This document shows, piece by piece, positions 1 through 4,653 of a stretch of DNA of 5,694 nt. The notes under the pieces are model-generated. The model worked only from the letters and a program-made list of their open reading frames with translations. It had not been told where the DNA came from and did no database searches. The translations under genes and the position numbers were made by a program. Origin of the DNA: a bacterium. GTDB taxonomy: Bacteria; Acidobacteriota; Blastocatellia; Pyrinomonadales; Pyrinomonadaceae. The stretch lies in contig JAQSDP010000149.1 of assembly GCA_029945985.1 (NCBI GenBank), forward strand, positions 1 through 5,694, read 5' to 3'. Each line of letters starts with the position of its first letter. Position 1 is the first letter of the stretch.

Positions 1-420
1 AGAGGATTCAAGCGGTATCGTTGCAGCCTCGGTCTTTCCCGCTGCGACGTCGTCCATCACGGAGATCAGATTGCGGATCTGCTGACCGTTCTTGTGAAGC
101 GTCTGCAGCAATTGGTCCGTCTCGATCGCTCCTGTCGTTCGAGGAAGTGACGCAGACGGGCTTCGTTCGAGCGATCTTGCGAGGAGAGCTACTTCCTCGA
201 CAGGTTTAAGAAGGTCCTTCGCGAGCAGCCACCCGAAACCGAGCGATGCCGCGGTGAGAAGCACGATCGTCGCGAACAGCGTCAGAAACGGGTCGGCCGA
301 GAGAAACGTCAGGACCAGGTAGGCACCGAGGCCGAGCAGGCAATCCGCGACTGCGAGCGTTCCCGCCGCGAGCCAGATCCGGCCCTTCAAGGAGTTGATT
401 ACTGATCGTGACGGCCTCAT
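1..420 (-). CDS. HAMP-containing membrane protein, probable methyl-accepting chemotaxis protein (PilJ/PixJ-like), 5'-end only
   Basis: The reading frame is open for all 140 codons from the ATG at 418-420 to the left edge, so only the N-terminus is visible. Residues about 16-40 and 44-66 are hydrophobic and form two membrane helices joined by a loop of about three residues (S41-D43), leaving essentially no periplasmic sensor domain. After the second helix comes LLKPVEEV, with the proline at 73 expected in the first helix of a HAMP domain. A second HAMP-like stretch with the motif DDVAAGKTEA follows near residues 120-131. The signalling domain would lie off the window. The start lies 10 nt after the stop of the CheW-like gene, so the two are probably co-transcribed and should act together: in this family the receptor binds CheW and CheA at the inner membrane. 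No good Shine-Dalgarno is visible, but no better start exists. It could instead be a HAMP-containing histidine kinase; the CheW neighbour favours an MCP. Confidence 0.65.
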   Translation of the reverse strand, partial: MRPSRSVINSLKGRIWLAAGTLAVADCLLGLGAYLVLTFLSADPFLTLFATIVLLTAASLGFGWLLAKDLLKPVEEVALLARSLERSPSASLPRTTGAIETDQLLQTLHKNGQQIRNLISVMDDVAAGKTEAATIPLESS

Positions 421-430
421 TATTACTTGC

Positions 431-934
431 TCAAAGGGTAAGGAGATCTGCGATGCGCGATGGGTCAACTATTAAGACGGGTTGCCCGTTCACCGACGCC
501 TCGAACTCGCCGAGAGGATCATCAATGGATGCATGTCTCAGATCTTCAGCCCGGATCTGCAGCATCTCGCCGATGCGATCGACGTTGAATGCGATCGGAA
601 GTTCTACCTTATCGCCGATCGGCCTCAATACGACTGCCTTTCGCTTTGCAGGATCACCCGAACCTGCCGCCACTCCGGTATTCACTATCGCGAGGATATC
701 GCCGCGGTGCGGTGCGATGCCCGAGAGCGGCCCCGGACCGTCAGGCAGCGGAGTCGGCATGAGATGGCCTGTGACCTCAGCAACGGACCTCGCCGGGACA
801 GCGTAGTGCGTTTCGCCAAAGTAGAACGATACAAACTTATATAGTGTTTCGACGGTAGGGTCGCTCTGGGTTTCCGCCTCGCGCGGAGAGACGTTGAGAG
901 ACCCTTCGGCCGCGGGCGGAATATGCAATTCCAT
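431..934 (-). CDS. CheW-like chemotaxis coupling protein (PilI/PixI-like)
   Basis: This 167-residue protein has a single CheW-like domain from about residue 31 to the end, after a hydrophilic N-terminal tail of about 30 residues. Recognisable parts are the opening strand YKFVSFYFG, the segment HYAVPARSVAEVTGHL, TPLPDGPGPLSGIAPHRGD at about residues 61-79, and the closing VLIVDPSRIADLL. The R77-G78 pair matches the conserved RG of CheW (the VNLRG region), but the usual PVVDL that follows is ILAIVN, with Asn in place of Asp. CheW proteins are cytoplasmic adaptors that link chemoreceptors to the CheA kinase. The length is normal for the family. It lies 27 nt after the TPR-receiver gene and 10 nt before the membrane receptor, giving the order seen in Pil-Chp and Pix operons. 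No clear Shine-Dalgarno precedes the ATG; no better start was seen. The sequence is diverged from classical CheW, so assignment to the Pil/Pix branch rests mainly on the neighbours. Confidence 0.85.
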   Translation of the reverse strand: MELHIPPAAEGSLNVSPREAETQSDPTVETLYKFVSFYFGETHYAVPARSVAEVTGHLMPTPLPDGPGPLSGIAPHRGDILAIVNTGVAAGSGDPAKRKAVVLRPIGDKVELPIAFNVDRIGEMLQIRAEDLRHASIDDPLGEFEASVNGQPVLIVDPSRIADLLTL

Positions 935-961
935 AAGAATCGGGGCGTTTGCGGTAAGGAG

Positions 962-3223
962 TTAGGCTTCGACGGAACCGCCGCTGAGGTAGGTTTCGAC
1001 AGCTTTCATTAGGGTTTCGGGACCGAAGGGCTTCGTTATATAACCGGTGGTACCTGCCATCCGCCCGCGTACTTTATCGAAAAAGCCGTCCTTGCCCGAG
1101 ATCATCACCACGGGTATATCCTTGGTCGAATCTTTGCCGCGAATGGCCTTGCAGACCTGATAGCCATCCATTCGGGGCATCGTAATATCAAGAAGGACCA
1201 GGTCGGGGATCATATTGTCGAGCTGTTCGATAGCCTCGATGCCGTCGGCCGCGCAAAAGACTTCGTGGCCGCATTTTTCGAGTTTTCCGGCGATCAGCTT
1301 TCGAACCGTAGCGCTGTCGTCCACGACGAGGATCCTTTTCTCCTTCGGTCTTGCCTCTGCCGCCTCTTCCTGTCGCTTGAGTTCGTCCAGGCGGATCAAT
1401 AGCGAATTGATCTGACTGCTGAGCACGACGTTGGTCGGATTGAGCTGTGACGCTTCTTGGAGGTAATTAAGCCCTGACTCAAAGTCGCGCAGATTGAGGA
1501 GGGCGACTCCGCAATTGGTTAATTCATTCTCTGAAAGGGGACGGCTTTCACGAGCCGCTTCCAATTCCCTCACGGCGCTTCTCAAAGCGACTTTGTCCGC
1601 GTGCGAGTTGGCGAGAAGCATCTCGAGATCGGAAAGGGTCAACGTAGCAAGGCAGCTTCCGCAGGTGAACGCCTGGGCTGGATTGTCAGCCTTGCAGAAC
1701 GGACACGCCGCATGCGGGACGACCCGCTCGTTGACCAACAATCTGGTTTCATATCCCGTCGTTGCCATAACGTCGGCAACCGTAAAGTCGAGCGGCATCG
1801 GGATCGATTCTTCGGTAGCGTGCTCTTCGAAAGCTTCAACGGTCGGCTCGGAGAATCCAACCGGGCTTTCGATGCCGACTTCTTCGGCCGCAGCTTCTAC
1901 ATTTTCGACAGCTTCAAACACAACCGGTCCACGTTCGAAGTGCGGTGCTGGTTCAACGAATGCAACTGCCGGCGTTGGGACAGGAGCGAACTCCTCTTCA
2001 AGGCTGGCGGGGGACGGAACGTGGGCGTATTCCTCGGTTTGGTAAAGGCTGTCGTCCGCGACGGAACACTCTTCCGCTACGGCCGAGAACTCGAACGAGT
2101 CCTTTGTCTTGACGTTCGGTGTTTCGTTTTCGCCTTCTTCGCTGCCATTGCCGCCAGGGAATGCGAATGAAAACGCAACAGTGTTCATTCCCCAGTCGGG
2201 TGTGGTGGAAGCTGATCCGACAGCAGACTCGGCTTCTTCGATGATCTTTGGATACGTTTCACCGGTTTCACGCTCGTGAAGTTCGACCGCTGCAACGGGG
2301 AATTCAAGGTCTTGGGTCGGGCTCTTGTCATGGACGGCCGCGGTGTCTCGCTCTGATTCGAGGACAAATGCGGTGTTCTCCATCTCTACTGCCGAAGCGG
2401 CTTCCTCGGCTTGAGGTGCGACGAGTGCCATGATCGAGCGGAGCGATTCGAGTCCGAAGGTCGCCACTGAATTTTGCGGGTTGATGCCGATAACTCTTTC
2501 GAACGCCTTGATCTTTTCTTCGAATCCGTCGGCCAGGTGAGCTCTAAGGATCCAGCCTTCTTCCGATTCGGGGTTCACGCTGATGAACGCATCCAGGAGA
2601 TCGTTGGCATCGCCCTTGCGGCCCGTGACGGCTGCTGCGCGAGCCTCGGCGAGAAGAGATTGATTGATCTTGTTCTGAGCTGCTGCGTACTCTTCTTTTG
2701 CTTCCCGATTGGACGGATCGATCTCGACCACCTTTTCCAGATACGTAAGTTTGCCCTCGGGCGAGTCGGCGAGTTTGGCCAACCAGAGCCACGCATCGGG
2801 GTTATGCTGATCGTTCTCAAGTGCCTGATTGAAGCACTGCGCAGCGAGGTCGGCCTGCCCGCCGTCTGCTGCGTCTATTCCACGTTGAACGAAAGTCTTT
2901 GCAAGAAGCGACTTGGTAGCAGCGATCCACTCAAGGGCGCGGCCATTGTGAGGGTTGATCTCCAGAACATTGTTGAGGAAGATCAGCAGTTCTTCAGGAT
3001 AGTCGCTGATGGACGCCAGCCAGAGCCACGCGGATTCCGATGACGGGTCGAGCTCGGTGGCGCGCAGGAGCGCGGTTCGAGCCGTTGCCCGGTCGCCGGT
3101 CTGTGCGGCCTGGACTCCTTCACGGAGTGCGTCGTTGGCTTGCCGGTCGTAGTTACTGACAACGGCATCGGCGACCACTCCATCGATCGCGGTCGCCGAG
3201 TTCAGATCTGTATCGAGTCTCAT
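962..3223 (-). CDS. TPR - zinc ribbon - TPR - receiver fusion protein (PilG/PatA-like response regulator)
   Basis: First gene of the operon; 753 residues from the ATG at 3221-3223. A GTG at 3332-3334 would add 37 residues, but that extension looks non-coding (basic, no family features) and neither start has a good Shine-Dalgarno. Residues 24-264 contain three related blocks of about 80 residues, each with an SAWLWLA-like helix and a VLEINPHN-like turn, typical of tetratricopeptide pairs that bind partner proteins. Residues about 265-493 are a Glu/Ala/Val/Pro-rich acidic linker, probably disordered. C507-C510 and C521-C524 (CPFC and CGSC) form a zinc-ribbon motif. Another TPR unit spans about 565-603. 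The C-terminal receiver (about 629-750) has the acidic pair D635/D636, phospho-acceptor D679 in LLDITMP, S709 and K731 in GYITKPF, so it should be phosphorylatable. The segment RGRMAGTTGYITKPF resembles PilG and PatA/PixG receivers. A CheA kinase encoded nearby is the likely phosphodonor (inference). No DNA-binding domain is present, so the output is probably protein-protein. Confidence 0.88.
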   Translation of the reverse strand: MRLDTDLNSATAIDGVVADAVVSNYDRQANDALREGVQAAQTGDRATARTALLRATELDPSSESAWLWLASISDYPEELLIFLNNVLEINPHNGRALEWIAATKSLLAKTFVQRGIDAADGGQADLAAQCFNQALENDQHNPDAWLWLAKLADSPEGKLTYLEKVVEIDPSNREAKEEYAAAQNKINQSLLAEARAAAVTGRKGDANDLLDAFISVNPESEEGWILRAHLADGFEEKIKAFERVIGINPQNSVATFGLESLRSIMALVAPQAEEAASAVEMENTAFVLESERDTAAVHDKSPTQDLEFPVAAVELHERETGETYPKIIEEAESAVGSASTTPDWGMNTVAFSFAFPGGNGSEEGENETPNVKTKDSFEFSAVAEECSVADDSLYQTEEYAHVPSPASLEEEFAPVPTPAVAFVEPAPHFERGPVVFEAVENVEAAAEEVGIESPVGFSEPTVEAFEEHATEESIPMPLDFTVADVMATTGYETRLLVNERVVPHAACPFCKADNPAQAFTCGSCLATLTLSDLEMLLANSHADKVALRSAVRELEAARESRPLSENELTNCGVALLNLRDFESGLNYLQEASQLNPTNVVLSSQINSLLIRLDELKRQEEAAEARPKEKRILVVDDSATVRKLIAGKLEKCGHEVFCAADGIEAIEQLDNMIPDLVLLDITMPRMDGYQVCKAIRGKDSTKDIPVVMISGKDGFFDKVRGRMAGTTGYITKPFGPETLMKAVETYLSGGSVEA
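974..1339 (-). other. CheY-like receiver domain within the TPR-receiver protein
   Basis: This codes for the C-terminal receiver, beginning at KRILVVDDSATVRKL. All residues needed for phosphotransfer are present: two Asp in VVDDS, the acceptor Asp in LVLLDITMPRMDGYQV, Ser in VVMISGKDG and Lys in ITKPFGPETL. The domain sits at the C-terminus rather than the more common N-terminus, as in cyanobacterial PatA-type regulators. It is preceded by a charged linker rich in Glu, Ala and Lys. Confidence 0.92.
1652..1705 (-). other. Zinc-ribbon motif CPFC-x10-CGSC within the TPR-receiver protein
   Basis: Two CxxC pairs separated by ten residues lie just after the acidic linker and just before the C-terminal TPR unit. 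The spacing and the CPFCKADNP start match small zinc ribbons that bind one Zn ion structurally. Its role here is unknown; it may orient the TPR and receiver modules or mediate binding. Confidence 0.75.
2432..3154 (-). repeat. Three tandem 80-residue TPR-pair repeats (protein-level)
   Basis: The translated sequence contains three consecutive units of about 80 residues. Equivalent positions read SAWLWLASISDYPEEL, DAWLWLAKLADSPEGK and EGWILRAHLADGFEEK, each followed about 14 residues later by EINPHN, EIDPSN and GINPQN. This indicates internal duplication of a two-TPR module. The DNA itself has diverged, so the repeat is ancient. Confidence 0.8.
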
Positions 3224-3281
3224 AGGGTAGGTGGTAGTTACGCGAAATTCGGTTGTGCGGAAACGCCGGGAGGATGCAGGC

Positions 3282-3308
3282 AAAATACACTCTTGCCCAT
3301 TTTGGCAA
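3282..3308 (-). promoter_or_regulatory. Candidate promoter and small operator for the chemosensory operon
   Basis: On the minus strand, TTGCCA (3303-3308) matches five of six -35 consensus bases. TATTTT (3282-3287) matches four of six -10 bases, with a short 15-nt spacer. The -35 box lies inside an inverted repeat, TTGCC-N6-GGCAA at 3293-3308, which could be a binding site. This would give a leader of roughly 50 nt before the ATG at 3223. It is a weak, consensus-based guess; the short spacer counts against it. Confidence 0.25.
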
Positions 3309-3476
3309 TATCGAGAAAGCAATAACGGTGCCACTCACCAGTTCTAATTCGGCGACTCCTAAATCGCTCAAAGTTCACGGTTTACCGTTGCTGCCTCCGG
3401 CAGTTTCAAGAGGGTTGTTAGGTTGAAGTTGTGACAAAAAACGGCAGGATTGTCGAGGTGGGGCTAACAAAAAGTG

Positions 3477-3482
3477 TACACT
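3477..3482 (+). promoter_or_regulatory. Possible -10 element of a leaderless transcript for the flavoprotein gene
   Basis: TACACT at 3477-3482 has the TAxxxT form of a -10 box and ends 7 nt before the ATG at 3490, so transcription would begin at or next to the start codon. This fits the absence of any Shine-Dalgarno upstream of that ATG. No good -35 box is seen at the expected distance, so this is only a candidate. Confidence 0.2.
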
Positions 3483-3489
3483 CGCTCTG

Positions 3490-4428
3490 ATGGATATAGA
3501 CGATAAATTGAGTCAGTTTGACGTAGTAATTATCGGCGGCGGCCCAGCTGGAATGGCGGCCGCTCTCTGGTCTGATGAGCTGGGACTGAACTCCTGTGTG
3601 ATCGACAGCGCGTCGAATTTCGGCGGGCAGCTGCATTGGATCTATAACCCGATCACTAATTACCTCGGTACTAATTTAGAGAATGGCGAGGCAGGCTTTC
3701 GCGACTTCTCGAAGTCACTCTCCAGGCGAAACTTCACTCAGATGTTAGGTTGCCTCGCAACGTCGGTCGACGTTGCGATAGGCAATGTGTTACTAGACGA
3801 CGGCCGCGAGATCCACGCTAGAGCAATCGTGGTAGCCACCGGCGTGCGGCGCCGAACACTAGGTGTTCCCGGGGAGGTTGAGTTCAACGGGAAGGGGATC
3901 CTCGACTCGGGTTCGCGAGATAAAAGCGAGGCATCGGGACGTCGTGCCGCTGTCGTCGGAGGCGGCGATGCGGCCTTGGAGAACGCGTTGATCTTGGCGG
4001 ATCATGCTGACAAGGTCTACTTGGTTCATCGCGGTGATAGATTCTCCGCACGCGAAAAATTCACCAAAGCTGTCAAGCGTAACGGACGGATCGAAGTCGT
4101 ACTCAACGCGCGAGTAAGGGAGTTTGGCGGATCTTCGGATCTTGAGTTCGTCGATATCGAACTTGCTTCCGGCGGATCGAGTCGGATCGCTATCGAGAGT
4201 GCAGTGGTTCGAATCGGGGTGCAGCCAAATTCTGGGCTGCTTCGCGGAATTGCAGACCTCGATGCGGCTGGTTACATAAACGTCGATCGCGAGTGTCGAA
4301 CATCTGCTCAGGGGGTATTCGCGATCGGCGATGTTGCGAATCCCGTGTCGCCAACTATCTCCACCGCGACAGGCTCGGCGTCATCGGCGATCAAATGTAT
4401 CGCAGGCTCGGTTCGGAAAACTGAATAG
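3490..4428 (+). CDS. Thioredoxin reductase-fold NAD(P)/FAD-dependent oxidoreductase lacking the CxxC pair
   Basis: The 312-residue product has the two-domain layout and normal length of low-molecular-weight thioredoxin reductases. An FAD-binding start (VVIIGGGPAGMAAAL, G16/G18/G21) is followed by FGGQLHWIYNPITNYLG, the family's ATG motif VVATGVRRRTLGVPGE near 114-129, a second dinucleotide site (AAVVGGGDAALENA, G157/G159) and the C-terminal FAD motif GVFAIGDVANP near 275-285. Where thioredoxin reductases have CATCD, this protein reads SGSRD (140-144), so it cannot reduce thioredoxin by the usual dithiol route. The NADPH-type HRRD is HRGD (180-183), which may alter cofactor preference. It is probably a soluble flavin enzyme, possibly a ferredoxin/flavodoxin-NAD(P) reductase-like protein or a reductase for an unknown partner. 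It is divergent from the chemosensory operon and upstream of the Oar-like receptor; neither reveals the substrate. The ATG has no Shine-Dalgarno, but the FAD motif begins within ten residues, so the start is credible. Confidence 0.88.
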   Translation: MDIDDKLSQFDVVIIGGGPAGMAAALWSDELGLNSCVIDSASNFGGQLHWIYNPITNYLGTNLENGEAGFRDFSKSLSRRNFTQMLGCLATSVDVAIGNVLLDDGREIHARAIVVATGVRRRTLGVPGEVEFNGKGILDSGSRDKSEASGRRAAVVGGGDAALENALILADHADKVYLVHRGDRFSAREKFTKAVKRNGRIEVVLNARVREFGGSSDLEFVDIELASGGSSRIAIESAVVRIGVQPNSGLLRGIADLDAAGYINVDRECRTSAQGVFAIGDVANPVSPTISTATGSASSAIKCIAGSVRKTE

Positions 4429-4597
4429 AGTTCAACCCCTCATACACCTCATCCCATTTATCTGGAAATTCTCCGAAAATGGCGAGCAATTCGTCCCTGC
4501 GAACGTGCCGCTTGTCCCAGACGCGATCCCAGCCACGCAGCTAAGTCTAGTATTCGCAGAAAATAGCAACACTTCGTGTCGTTGGAACGGCGAATGC

Positions 4598-4649
4598 CCT
4601 CCTGAGTACGGAATCTTAGATTCACCTTTTGATCAAGAACTACAGGAGG
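4598..4649 (+). promoter_or_regulatory. Predicted RNA stem sequestering the receptor gene's Shine-Dalgarno
   Basis: CCTCCTGAGT (4598-4607) pairs with ACT(A)CAGGAGG (4639-4649): ten base pairs with one bulged A at 4642. The 3' arm contains the whole Shine-Dalgarno AGGAGG (4644-4649). The 31-nt loop holds a second hairpin, GAATC-TTA-GATTC (4611-4623). If this folds in the mRNA, ribosome entry would be blocked until a protein, small RNA, ligand or temperature opens it. The pairing is direct from sequence; the regulatory role is inference. Confidence 0.35.
4644..4649 (+). promoter_or_regulatory. Perfect Shine-Dalgarno AGGAGG of the receptor gene
   Basis: AGGAGG lies four bases before the ATG at 4654-4656 and fixes that start over the in-frame ATG at 4681. 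It is the only full-consensus ribosome binding site in the window; the other genes have none that is clear. It is also the paired arm of the predicted leader stem. Confidence 0.85.
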
Positions 4650-4653
4650 CATT

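Larger units (their letters stand above)
3224..3489. other. Divergent intergenic region with short inverted repeats
   Basis: These 266 bases separate the minus-strand chemosensory operon from the plus-strand flavoprotein gene and must hold promoters for both. No convincing gene is present. Besides TTGCC-N6-GGCAA at 3293-3308, they contain CGGT-TT-ACCG at 3378-3387, CTGCC-TCC-GGCAG at 3391-3403, a spaced pair TTGTTAG (3415-3421) and CTAACAA (3464-3470), and the 8-bp palindrome GTGTACAC at 3474-3481. Short repeats like these can occur by chance; their clustering in one divergent promoter region is why they are listed. Confidence 0.4.
4429..4653 (+). other. Intergenic gap / leader of the receptor gene
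   Basis: These 225 bases separate the flavoprotein stop (TAG at 4426-4428) from the receptor start. No convincing gene, known riboswitch core or hairpin-plus-T-run terminator was recognised. The promoter could not be placed with confidence. The last 80 bases contain several inverted repeats: 4577-4592 (with two G-U pairs), 4611-4623, the palindrome TTGATCAA at 4629-4636, and the Shine-Dalgarno-pairing stem described separately. Confidence 0.5.

Noticed and set aside
408..844. Two plus-strand open frames (132 and 120 codons) opposite the CheW-like gene
   Set aside because: They are antisense to a gene with a recognised domain, show no family features and have no ribosome binding site.
1494..2170. 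Plus-strand open frames of 183 and 189 codons opposite the acidic linker of the TPR-receiver gene
   Set aside because: The low-complexity GC-rich linker leaves few stops in the antisense frames; the translations are Ser/Arg-rich without recognisable motifs.
2474..3043. Plus-strand 189-codon frame opposite the TPR repeats
   Set aside because: It mirrors the repeated TPR coding sequence and has no independent support.
3224..3334. 37-residue N-terminal extension of the TPR-receiver protein from a GTG at 3332-3334
   Set aside because: Its composition is unlike the rest of the protein, it covers the candidate promoter, and the GTG has no properly spaced Shine-Dalgarno. The ATG start has none either, so it is not fully excluded.
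3418..3636. Minus-strand 72-codon frame overlapping the start of the flavoprotein gene
   Set aside because: It is antisense to the FAD-binding motif and has no similarity to a recognised family.
4429..4480. Intrinsic terminator after the flavoprotein gene
   Set aside because: There is no GC-rich hairpin followed by a T run in this stretch.
4429..4653. Cobalamin, TPP or SAM riboswitch before the receptor
   Set aside because: I looked for the conserved cores and did not find them; only the anti-Shine-Dalgarno stem can be supported.
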